Assembly (NCBI GenBank): GCA_016210045.1
Contig: JACQUX010000023.1
Coordinates: forward strand, 1-64,000
Length of the DNA stretch: 64,000 bases
Reading direction: 5' to 3'
From: Deltaproteobacteria bacterium
Lineage (GTDB): Bacteria > UBA10199 > GCA-002796325 > JACPFF01
Both the position numbers and the translations under genes were made by a program. The notes beneath the pieces were generated by a model. The model searched no databases. It saw only the letters and a list, made by a program, of their open reading frames with translations, and was not told the origin of the DNA. Position 1 is the stretch's first letter. The number at the start of each line of letters is the position of its first letter. Below are positions 40,278 through 48,356 of this stretch, in pieces.

Positions 40278-41708
40278 TTACCACGACCGGCCTGCGCCGC
40301 CGCCGCCGGAGCGGCCGCCGCCAAACGAAGGACCGCTACTCGCGCCGCCACCACTGAATCCGCCGCCGCCGATTGGACCTGTGGTTCTGCTCCCGGAAGT
40401 CCGCGAGCCGAGGGCCGGGAGTGTTTCGAGATAGCGGCGCGTGTAGTGGCAGCGCGGATTCTTGCAGGTCTCGACCACTTCTTTGCGCCCCGACGCGGTC
40501 GCTGTGGCACGGTCCACGATGTGTCCCGTCTTGACGATCGTGCGCCGTCGGCATTGTGGACACGGAAGCGCTTGTGGCAGCGGGATTTCGAAGCGTTGCG
40601 TACGATTGCATGCGGCGCAGTGCCAGACTTCGTAATCCATGCCGCGGAGTTTTTCTTCCAACTGTTCGTCTGCCGAGAGAAACGCGTCGTCCGCGGATTC
40701 GCTGAGCAGCGCCATCGGCGCGCGGCATTGGGCGCATGGCAGCCGGTAGTTTGCGACCGCGCGGCGCCAACGCGCGCGCAGTTGCGCATGCAGCCAGGTG
40801 AGCAGACTGCTGATGCCGGCGGCCACGCCGAGTGCGGGGAGGAGCGTGTGGTCTGCGATGGCTGCGGCCATGACCCAGCCGGTTGATCCGAGCCAGAGCG
40901 TGGTGCCGAACCCAAGGCCGGAGCCGATCGCGTGTTCTTTGCGGCGCTTTGATTGGGTAAAGTGAATATTGGCGGCTTGACCGCCGAGGACCAGCATGGC
41001 GAAGAGGAGTGTGCCGAGCAGATAGTAGCGGTAGTACGCGTCGGCTGTTGCGGCATGTGTTGTAGGATGTGGTGATGCCGCCGTACTGCGGGCCGCGCTT
41101 GGGAGCGGCACTTGTTGGGGCCAAGTCGCCGGGTCCGGCAGTATCAGCGTGACGCCTTGCGCCTGCGCGACCGTGGTGGCGATCGCCCGCGCGGTTTCGT
41201 ACATCCCGCGGCCGAATGTGCCCGCTTTGAAGTGCGGCACGGCGTGCTGGTCGAGCAGTGCGCCGGCGCGCGCGTCGGTGAATAGCGCTTCCAGTCCGTA
41301 CCCGGTCTCGATCCGCACGCGGCGGTCGTCGCGCGCAAAGAGCAGCAACACACCGTTGTTGCGATCGCGTTTCCCGGGGCCCAAATGTTGGAACAGGGCG
41401 TTGCTGTACGCATCGGCCGGAAGACCGTTGAGATGGTCGACCGTGATGACGGCCAACTCTGCACTGGTCTGCCGTTCCAGTTCGATCACCATCGTGCGCG
41501 TGAGCGCGACGTATTCCGGTCCCATTACGCCGCCCAAATCCTGGACCGCGTGCGTCGCGATCGGGCCTTTCGGGACGTCGCGCACTGCCATGGCGGTCGT
41601 GAGGCGCGGGAGCGCAAGGCAAAGTGCAAAAAGCAAAATGCAAAAGGCAAAATGGGGAGGGTGCTTGAACGCTTGCGTTGCAGACGTCGCACGCTGCATA
41701 TGACTCAA
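40278..41708 (-). CDS. TPM-domain membrane protein (YgcG-like) with zinc-ribbon segment
   Basis: This 476-residue protein has a signal/anchor at about 18-38, a TPM domain (residues 60-190; VQDLGGVMGPEY, ELAVITVDHLNG, NNGVLLLFARDDRRVRIETGYGLE), and two or three TM helices near 230-310. A cytoplasmic part holds several CxxC pairs (CAQC, CAAC, CPQC, with a further Cys pair in the last), suggesting zinc ribbons. The C-terminal Gly/Ser-rich FSGGGASSG tail is typical. The signal-peptide region is encoded by imperfect 7-base repeats (GCAAAAT-like). It overlaps lemA by four bases, the classic LemA-TPM pair. Confidence 0.9.
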   Translation of the reverse strand: MSHMQRATSATQAFKHPPHFAFCILLFALCLALPRLTTAMAVRDVPKGPIATHAVQDLGGVMGPEYVALTRTMVIELERQTSAELAVITVDHLNGLPADAYSNALFQHLGPGKRDRNNGVLLLFARDDRRVRIETGYGLEALFTDARAGALLDQHAVPHFKAGTFGRGMYETARAIATTVAQAQGVTLILPDPATWPQQVPLPSAARSTAASPHPTTHAATADAYYRYYLLGTLLFAMLVLGGQAANIHFTQSKRRKEHAIGSGLGFGTTLWLGSTGWVMAAAIADHTLLPALGVAAGISSLLTWLHAQLRARWRRAVANYRLPCAQCRAPMALLSESADDAFLSADEQLEEKLRGMDYEVWHCAACNRTQRFEIPLPQALPCPQCRRRTIVKTGHIVDRATATASGRKEVVETCKNPRCHYTRRYLETLPALGSRTSGSRTTGPIGGGGFSGGGASSGPSFGGGRSGGGGAGRSW

Positions 41709-42298
41709 AATTCCACTTTCGGCGCGTTTTCGGCGCCCGTTGTGGCTTGGAAGTACGGTCGTTCCGTGAATCCGAGGATCGACGCGATGAATTTGCCCGG
41801 CACGCGGCGGACCGTTTTATTATACGTGTTCACGCCTTCGTTGAAGCGTTGTCGTTCCACGGTGATCCGATTCTCCGTGCCTTCCAGTTGGTCTTGCAGC
41901 GCGAGGAAATTTTGGTTCGCCTTCAAGTCGGGATATTTCTCTACGACGACCATTAATTTCGAGAGCGCGCTGCTCAAGCCCGCTTGCGCCTGTTCGAATT
42001 GGGCGAATGCTTGCGGATTGCTGAACGCATTTTGCAATGCCTCAGGGGCGATTTGCGTTGCTTTGGCCCGCGCCTCGATTACTTGCGTGAGCGTCTCTTT
42101 TTCGTGCGCGGCATACCCCTTCACGGTATTCACGAGATTAGGGATGAGATCGGCGCGGCGCTGATAGACGTTCAGGACCTGCCCCCAGGCCTCTTTCACG
42201 TCTTCTTCGAGTTGCATGAAGCCGTTGTAGGTGGAGGTCGTGTAGAGTACCGCGACGACCAGCAGTCCGAGCGTGATCCAAAGTGGGCGGCGTTGCAT
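41705..42298 (-). CDS. lemA: LemA family protein
   Basis: This 197-residue protein has one N-terminal membrane helix (residues 7-23) followed by a helical LemA domain: YNGFMQLEEDVKEAWGQVLNVYQRRADLIPNLVNTVKGYA, then KYPDLKANQNFLALQDQLEGTENRI. Its role is not established; it is usually encoded with TPM-domain proteins, as here by an ATGA overlap. It lies 17 bases downstream of the citrate synthase stop, but co-transcription is not proven. Confidence 0.95.
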   Translation of the reverse strand: MQRRPLWITLGLLVVAVLYTTSTYNGFMQLEEDVKEAWGQVLNVYQRRADLIPNLVNTVKGYAAHEKETLTQVIEARAKATQIAPEALQNAFSNPQAFAQFEQAQAGLSSALSKLMVVVEKYPDLKANQNFLALQDQLEGTENRITVERQRFNEGVNTYNKTVRRVPGKFIASILGFTERPYFQATTGAENAPKVEF

Positions 42299-42315
42299 GC
42301 GGCATCTCCCAGTGG

Positions 42316-43464
42316 CTATTTTCGTTCAGCGTGCGGCACGAACGGGCGTTCCGCGGGTCCGATATATTTTCCCGCGGGACGGAAGATTCGGTTCTGCGGG
42401 AGGTATTCGATCAAGTGCGACACCCAGCCGGCCATTCGCGAGACGGCGAAGATCGGCGTGAACATCAGCGGATCGATACCGAGGCTGCGATAGACGATCC
42501 CGGAGAAATAATCAACGTTGGGGAAGAGCTGCTTGGCGCCAAAGACCTCCAGACATTGCCGCTCCAACTCCACTGCGGTCGCGAACGTCTTGGTGAGCGC
42601 CGGATGTTGCTTCGCCAACTGTTCCGCAATGCGCTTGAAGATGACCGCGCGCGGATCGTAGGCCTTATAGACGCGATGTCCGATGCCGGGGACCTTCAGC
42701 TTCTTCTCTTTCACTTGCGCCATATACGCGCCGACGTTTTCGACGCCGGCGATGGTGTCGAAGTTGCGCAGTGTCTGTTCGTTAGCCCCGCCATGCAGCG
42801 GGCCTTTCAGGCTGCCGACGGCCGCGGCAATGGAGGAATAGAGATCCGTTAATGAAGAACAGACCACGAGACTGGAAAAGGTCGAGGCCGGGAGTTCATG
42901 GTCGGCGTGGCAGATCAGCGAGATGTCCATGATCCGTGCGGCTTCCGGGGTCGGCCGTTGACCTTGCAACATGTAGAGGAAGTTGGCGGCGTAGGAGAGC
43001 GTCGGATCGGGAGCGACCGGTTCCCAACCGCGCGAGAGGCGCCAGATCGCTGCGGCCATGGTCCCGACTTGCGCGATCAACTTCGCCCCGATGGTGCGGA
43101 ACGACGCCTCGGTGACGACGTCGGCCTCCGGATCGAAACAGCCGTAGGCCGCAATCGCGGTGCGGAGTTGAGCCATCGGGTGGGCCTGTTTCGGGAGTTC
43201 GCGCAAGATTTGTAAAATCGGCGTGGGCAGTGCGCGCGCGGCGGCGAGTTGGCGTTCGAATTGGAGCGCGTGTTCTTTCGTCGGCAGTTGACCGTAGAAG
43301 AGGAGATACGTCGTCTCTTCGAATGTGGAATTCTCAGCCAAGTCGAAGATGTTGTAACCGCGATACGTGAGCCGCCCTTGTTCGCCGTCGACCAACGAGA
43401 TGGCGGTTTCAGCAACGAGGACGTCTTCCAGTCCGCGAATAATTTCTTGGGTTGCGTCGATCAT
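42316..43464 (-). CDS. Citrate synthase (citrate/2-methylcitrate type)
   Basis: This 382-residue protein condenses acetyl-CoA (or propionyl-CoA) with oxaloacetate. The active-site His and Asp blocks are visible: GPLHGGANE, PGIGHRVYKAYDPRA with the family His, and NVDYFSGIVYRSLGI with the catalytic Asp. It belongs to the short bacterial type also used for methylcitrate. The ATG at 43464 follows a GGAG site; a longer frame upstream is rejected. No prp genes are nearby, so plain citrate synthase is favoured. Confidence 0.93.
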   Translation of the reverse strand: MIDATQEIIRGLEDVLVAETAISLVDGEQGRLTYRGYNIFDLAENSTFEETTYLLFYGQLPTKEHALQFERQLAAARALPTPILQILRELPKQAHPMAQLRTAIAAYGCFDPEADVVTEASFRTIGAKLIAQVGTMAAAIWRLSRGWEPVAPDPTLSYAANFLYMLQGQRPTPEAARIMDISLICHADHELPASTFSSLVVCSSLTDLYSSIAAAVGSLKGPLHGGANEQTLRNFDTIAGVENVGAYMAQVKEKKLKVPGIGHRVYKAYDPRAVIFKRIAEQLAKQHPALTKTFATAVELERQCLEVFGAKQLFPNVDYFSGIVYRSLGIDPLMFTPIFAVSRMAGWVSHLIEYLPQNRIFRPAGKYIGPAERPFVPHAERK

Positions 43465-43583
43465 GGGTGTGCTCCTTCGCTCTGGTGAAATGGTGGTGAC
43501 GACTGGGGCTACGTAGTCAGGTGCAGGGGGCATTGTCAATTCTTGGCCACGCGTTTCTGATCAGCCGATGCCGCTGAGATCCG

Positions 43584-44300
43584 TCATGTTGACGGCGGTG
43601 TCGCGCCCGGTTCAAAGCTGGTCTGGCGGACGTCCGGGATCTTCAGCAGGTCGAAGAGCACTTCGGCATGATCGGGGTGGGTGTAACAGTAGTGCAGCTC
43701 CAAGAAGCAGATCCGGGCGCCGCTGGCCACGGTCGTACTGCGGACCTGTTGTGCGTCGAGCGGGTGGTCGTTCGCGGCGCAAACCTCCCGCAATCGCTCC
43801 CACGTCTGTGGTTGATCGCGAAACGAGAGCCGCGTCGTGACCATCCGGCAGCGGCCGAGCGCGTGATGTTCCAGCAGCCGTACGCCTTCCAACAGGCCGA
43901 CGACCAGCACTGTGACGATCAGCCCCAGCAATGGGAATCCGAGTCCGATCAATACGCCGATCGCTGCGACCACCCACATGGTCGCTGCGCTGGTGAGGCC
44001 TTGAATGCGGCCGCGCGATTGGATGATCGAGCCCGCGCCGATGAAGCCCATCCCGACGACCACTTGCCCCGCCAGCCGCGACGGGTCCATATGGGCCGTA
44101 CCGTCGCGCAGCGCAATCAGCTCGGCGGCCAGCACATACAGCGCCGCGCCGAGGCAGATCATTACGTTGGTGCGCATCCCCGCGGCCTTGCGACGGAGCT
44201 GTCGTTCGATGCCAATAATGGCACCGCACAATACTGCGACGGCGATCTTTGTGATCCAGCCGATCGGCAATGAACGAAGGAACTCCAACTCATGTTGCAT
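43584..44300 (-). CDS. mgtC: MgtC/SapB family membrane protein
   Basis: In this 238-residue protein, hydrophobic segments in the first ~150 residues carry the MgtC core (GAIIGIERQLRRKAAGMRTN, VVVGMGFIGAGSII, GLTSAATMWVVAAIG). A C-terminal soluble domain follows (about 155-238). MgtC proteins help growth in low magnesium and, in some pathogens, inhibit ATP synthase. The ATG at 44300 is favoured. A 24-bp repeat begins 17 bases upstream of this start. Confidence 0.93.
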   Translation of the reverse strand: MQHELEFLRSLPIGWITKIAVAVLCGAIIGIERQLRRKAAGMRTNVMICLGAALYVLAAELIALRDGTAHMDPSRLAGQVVVGMGFIGAGSIIQSRGRIQGLTSAATMWVVAAIGVLIGLGFPLLGLIVTVLVVGLLEGVRLLEHHALGRCRMVTTRLSFRDQPQTWERLREVCAANDHPLDAQQVRSTTVASGARICFLELHYCYTHPDHAEVLFDLLKIPDVRQTSFEPGATPPST

Positions 44301-44316
44301 GCCACCCGCGTTACAC

Positions 44317-44340
44317 CGCCTCAAACCCTTTGACAAGGTC
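44317..44340. repeat. 24-bp direct repeat, copy 1
   Basis: The sequence CGCCTCAAACCCTTTGACAA-GGTC is identical to copy 2 at 48245-48268. The two copies flank the MopE-type secreted protein gene (44370-48083) at both ends. The repeat contains TTGACA, so it could also be a promoter -35 element. On this side no good -10 follows. Confidence 0.75.
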
Positions 44341-44369
44341 ATGCGTTGCGGATCGTTTGTCCGAGCCGA

Positions 44370-47300
44370 TCACAGGCGGAGCGAACATCCGCCTCCGCTG
44401 CTTTCCGCAGGCGCTACGGCTTCCGGTACAGGCTGGAGTGCCGTCGGGGCCTGTCCTTCATTGGCGGGCAGCGGTGCCGCGCCGCCGGTTTCGCCACTGG
44501 TGCCGTTCGTGACGGCGTCGCCGGTATTATTCCCCGCGCCCTCCGCGCCGACGGTGTCGCCGCTCGTGCCACTCCCCGTCGTGTTGTTTGTCGTGTTCCC
44601 AGTGCCTGTGCCAGCGCCGGTTCCGGTTGTGGCACCGGTGCTGCCGAGACTATTGCCGCTACTCGCTCCCGTCGTGCCGCCGGTGTTGCCGCCGACCTGT
44701 TCTCCTCCGCCGCTACTGGTACTGCCACTTGGAGTACCGCCGGTGCTGCTGCCTGTGCCTTCGGTGCCGCCACTCGTGCCGCTCGAACTGCTGCCCGTCG
44801 TGCCTCCCGAACTGCTCCCTGTGTCGCCGCTTGAACTTCCGCCACTACTACCGACCGGCGGAGTGACCGGCGGTGCCGTGCAGGGCTCGCTGGCGTCCGT
44901 TATGCCGTTACAATTGTCGTCGACGGTATCGCAGGTCTCGGCCGCGCCGGGATACTTCGCCTTGTTCCCGTCGTCGCAGTCGTTCGCGCTTGCGCTGAAC
45001 CCCGACGGCTGCGCGCAGGCCTGCATGCTTTGAGCGGTCGTGCCGTATCCGTCGCCGTCGCTGTCTTGATACCACGACGTGCCGGCCAATCCGGCATCAT
45101 CGACGACGCCATTGCAGTCGTCGTCGAGCTGGTTGCAGCTCTCCATCTTTCCGGGATGGATCAAGCTCTGTTGGTCGTTGCAATCCCCGCCGGTCGTGAC
45201 ATGTCCGGCCGGTGTCACACACGCGGACTTGACCGACGCCGTCGCGCCCCAGCCGTCGTTATCCGTATCGAGGTACCAGTCTTTCGGCTCGTCCGGTTTG
45301 CCGTCGCAGTCGTTGTCGATGGCGTCACCGCAGAGCTCGGCGGCGCCGGGATAAACGGTGTTTTTCCCGTCGTCGCAGTCGGTATGGTCGTTGACCATGG
45401 TCTGATTTGTCGGCGCGCAGACCGCACTGACCGGATTCGCGCTCTTGCTGTTGCCAAAACCGTCGCCGTCTTGGTCGGGCCACCACGATTGGGTCTTGGC
45501 GCCGTCGCTGTCGCCGCCCTTACAGTTCTCATCCACACCGTTGCAGGCGATTTCCGATTGGCCGGGATTGATCGTTGCGGCTGCGTCGTTGCAGTCAGTG
45601 AGACCCTTCAGGCCGAACGCGGCGACGTAGAATTCGCGCAGCGGCAGTGCTGCGGGGAGCTGGTCGAGCGAGCAGGCCTTCTGTTCGCTGCCAGGCTTGC
45701 CGTATCCGTCGTGGTCTTGATCCAACGCATACGTGTTGTGCAGCGCGATCGTCTCGTCGAACTGTCCGTTGCAGTTGTTGTCCTTTCCGTCACAGACATC
45801 GACGCTGAGGTCCGGCCGCACGGTAATGTCGGCGTCATTGCAGTCCCCGCCGACTTGGACGAGTTTCGAGCCGAGCGGGAGCCCGTAGAGGGCCCAGACC
45901 AACGGCAGTTGGGCGCCGGTGGGCAACGTGCACACCACTATCGGGTTTTCACTGGTTCCACCGAATTGGTCTCCGTCCACATCGGGATACAATTGCCACT
46001 TCGGCCCCCCGGCGTCTTCGTCGACGATCTGATCGCAGTCGTCGTCGATGAAATTGCAGCCATCAAGGTTGTTAGGCCAGATCGCGGGATTATCGTCGTT
46101 ACAATCGCCGTCGCTGACGGAGATGCCGTCGCCGTCATAGTCGAGTTTTGGATCGCAGCCCGTGATCGGCGCGTGGGCGCAGCCGGTCAGCGCATCGCAA
46201 CTATCGGTGGTGCAGGGATCGGTGTCGTCGCAGTTGACCGCGGATGTGACACATCCCGCCGCGCCCATACACACACTGTCCGTGCAAGCCGACGCATCGG
46301 TGCAGGGGACAAGGTCAGCGGCTTCGTCGACCGAGTCGTCGCAGTCGTTGTCTTTCCCGTCGCAGATTTCGGCGGCATTGGGGTGAACCGTGGCGTCTGC
46401 ATCATCGCATTCGTCGAGTTGCGCCGTGAACTGTTTGCCATTCCACTGTCCCGGTATCGGACCAGGGCTGCTACAGGTGCCGATGAGCAGCTCGGAGCCG
46501 ATCGCCCCGATCGCGTAGCCGTCGCCGTCGCCGTCGCTCCACCAGTCCTTTTCGTCGGTCGTGCCGTTGCAGTCGTTATCTTTCCCGTCGCCTTGACCGG
46601 TCGGACCACAGCTCTCTGCCAGATTCGGACTGACGGTGGAGTCGAAGTCGTTACAATCGCCCTCGCTGGCTTTGACGCCGTCCCCATCGTGATCCTGCGC
46701 GGTCACCAACGGATTGCTGTCGTCCGGATCGCCTTGGGCCTCTGCGGCCCCGTCCCCGTCGTTGTCGTGGCCGATGTCGCCGACGCAACTAGGACACGAC
46801 ACGAATTCCATCGCGCCGACGTCGTACTTGACGTTATAGGGTCTGCCGAAGACGCCGGTGTGACGCTGATCGTACAGAAGGACTTCCCCTTCCAGGTCGG
46901 AGCTGCTTTCTAAGCGGTCGATGGCCAGGTTGCCCGGTAACAGGAGATGCCCCTGCGTGAGTTGGCCGTTCAGCCCCAACGGCGCGAGCGGCAGTTGCGC
47001 CAACGGCAGAAACGTGTTTTGGGTGCTGGCGGTGCATCCCGCGTTGGACGCCCCTCCGATCACGTTGTTCATGGAACTCTTGAGATCGCCAAAGCATTCT
47101 TTGCCGCCGCCGTTATGGGCGATCAAGCTGTTGTAGATCACTGGGCCGCTCCCGGACACCGCATACACGCCGCTTCCCCGAGACGCGGCGGTATTGTACG
47201 CGATCGTGGCGTGTTGGATGAGGTTACTGTTGATCGGCAGATTGATGTGCAAACCGCCGCCGTGTGTGGTCGCATGATTCGTGGAGATGGTGCTGTTGAG

Positions 47301-48083
47301 GAGGAAGAATTTTCCCGTACCGGACGCATGGATTCCACCGCCGCTGCCGGCCGTATTTTCCGTCAGGCTGCTGTACATGACTTGCAGGAGCTGGCCATTA
47401 TAATGGATGCCGCCGCCGGTACCGCTACTGCTGGCAGCCACATTGTGGTGCAATTCGGTGCCGACGAGCGTCAAAGACCCGACCACTGCGGCCCCGCCGC
47501 CGTTTAACGCCGCCTGATTCGAGAAGACTTTGCTGTTATTCAGCGTGAGTGTCGCCCCCGACGCGACAAAAATGCCGCCGCCGTTGTGGGTCGCCGTATT
47601 GAAATAAATCTCTCCGACGAAGTTGACGGTTCCCGATGCGACCCGCAACCCGCCGCCCTCTGCGGCGTTGCCGCCGATGAGTTTCAGTCCGACGATCGAC
47701 ACCGGTTTCTCCGGCGGATTGTTCACGACGAGCAAGCTGAACAGCGTGGTTGCGAGATTCCACGGGCCTTGCAGGACCGCGGGTCCTTGGATGCTGAGGG
47801 CAGAGCCGATGAGTTGGTTGATGATCGGCAGTGGTTTGGTTACTTGGTAAGTGCCGGATAGCTGGATCGTCGTAGTGGGCGATTCTATCTCTGTCATCGG
47901 GCAATTGGTGACCACGCCCGCTTCTCCGTTCACGAAACGGATGGCATTGGTGAGCGAACACTGACTATCCGTCGCCGTGTCGCCGGTCAGCCCGGGTGGG
48001 ACGGTAATGGTTATCGCCGCGGCCGGTGTCGAGACGCCACCAAGAGCCAGGCACCAACCGCAGAGCATCAGGAATCTGCGCAT
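44370..48083 (-). CDS. Large secreted protein: CSLREA-like region, beta-helix, eight MopE-type metal sites, GGGCSL tail
   Basis: This 1237-residue protein starts at ATG 48083 behind an AGGA site. A signal peptide ends STPAAA. A CSLREA-like stretch (DSQCSLTNAIRFVNG) leads into a long right-handed beta-helix (about 40-430). Next come eight repeats that end DNDCNGTTDE or variants and are spaced by DxDGDGxG calcium motifs; these match the putative copper/metal-binding MopE repeat. A Ser/Gly/Thr-rich linker of about 100 residues follows, and the protein ends SSGGGCSLRL. The seventh and eighth motifs are slightly degenerate. It is probably exported, calcium-stabilised and surface-linked. Confidence 0.88.
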   Translation of the reverse strand: MRRFLMLCGWCLALGGVSTPAAAITITVPPGLTGDTATDSQCSLTNAIRFVNGEAGVVTNCPMTEIESPTTTIQLSGTYQVTKPLPIINQLIGSALSIQGPAVLQGPWNLATTLFSLLVVNNPPEKPVSIVGLKLIGGNAAEGGGLRVASGTVNFVGEIYFNTATHNGGGIFVASGATLTLNNSKVFSNQAALNGGGAAVVGSLTLVGTELHHNVAASSSGTGGGIHYNGQLLQVMYSSLTENTAGSGGGIHASGTGKFFLLNSTISTNHATTHGGGLHINLPINSNLIQHATIAYNTAASRGSGVYAVSGSGPVIYNSLIAHNGGGKECFGDLKSSMNNVIGGASNAGCTASTQNTFLPLAQLPLAPLGLNGQLTQGHLLLPGNLAIDRLESSSDLEGEVLLYDQRHTGVFGRPYNVKYDVGAMEFVSCPSCVGDIGHDNDGDGAAEAQGDPDDSNPLVTAQDHDGDGVKASEGDCNDFDSTVSPNLAESCGPTGQGDGKDNDCNGTTDEKDWWSDGDGDGYAIGAIGSELLIGTCSSPGPIPGQWNGKQFTAQLDECDDADATVHPNAAEICDGKDNDCDDSVDEAADLVPCTDASACTDSVCMGAAGCVTSAVNCDDTDPCTTDSCDALTGCAHAPITGCDPKLDYDGDGISVSDGDCNDDNPAIWPNNLDGCNFIDDDCDQIVDEDAGGPKWQLYPDVDGDQFGGTSENPIVVCTLPTGAQLPLVWALYGLPLGSKLVQVGGDCNDADITVRPDLSVDVCDGKDNNCNGQFDETIALHNTYALDQDHDGYGKPGSEQKACSLDQLPAALPLREFYVAAFGLKGLTDCNDAAATINPGQSEIACNGVDENCKGGDSDGAKTQSWWPDQDGDGFGNSKSANPVSAVCAPTNQTMVNDHTDCDDGKNTVYPGAAELCGDAIDNDCDGKPDEPKDWYLDTDNDGWGATASVKSACVTPAGHVTTGGDCNDQQSLIHPGKMESCNQLDDDCNGVVDDAGLAGTSWYQDSDGDGYGTTAQSMQACAQPSGFSASANDCDDGNKAKYPGAAETCDTVDDNCNGITDASEPCTAPPVTPPVGSSGGSSSGDTGSSSGGTTGSSSSGTSGGTEGTGSSTGGTPSGSTSSGGGEQVGGNTGGTTGASSGNSLGSTGATTGTGAGTGTGNTTNNTTGSGTSGDTVGAEGAGNNTGDAVTNGTSGETGGAAPLPANEGQAPTALQPVPEAVAPAESSGGGCSLRL

Positions 48084-48244
48084 GAAAGGATCCTTTCTCA
48101 AACAGGAGACGCCAGCCCCCATTGGCATACTGGGTGATAGCGTAACACAGCACCCCCTCCCTGGGTAAATGGAAAACTGATCGGAGGGGCCGATTTCCGT
48201 GTGTGAAGGCAAGTGCGCGGGTTGGTCTTTCGGATTCCACCAAG

Positions 48245-48268
48245 CGCCTCAAACCCTTTGACAAGGTC
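48245..48268. repeat. 24-bp direct repeat, copy 2 (possible hppA promoter)
   Basis: This is an exact copy of 44317-44340. Here TTGACA (48258-48263) is followed after 17 bases by TAACAG (48281-48286), a weak -10, so this copy may contribute the hppA promoter. The repeats could also be recombination remnants around the gene between them. Confidence 0.7.
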
Positions 48269-48356
48269 CCGCGATTTCAGTAACAGCGCTCCAATTTCTC
48301 GCGGGGGGAGGGGTGTCTCTGCCCCCGGCATCACTACTCATAAGGAGAGGTACATA

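Noticed and set aside
41616-41655. Imperfect GCAAAAT-type tandem repeats as a regulatory or mobile repeat
   Set aside because: They lie inside the TPM protein signal-peptide coding region and translate to its Phe/Leu/Ala/Cys hydrophobic core.
45030-46913. Plus-strand open frame opposite the MopE-type repeats
   Set aside because: Produced by the repetitive Asp/Gly codons on the other strand; Val/Arg-rich nonsense composition.
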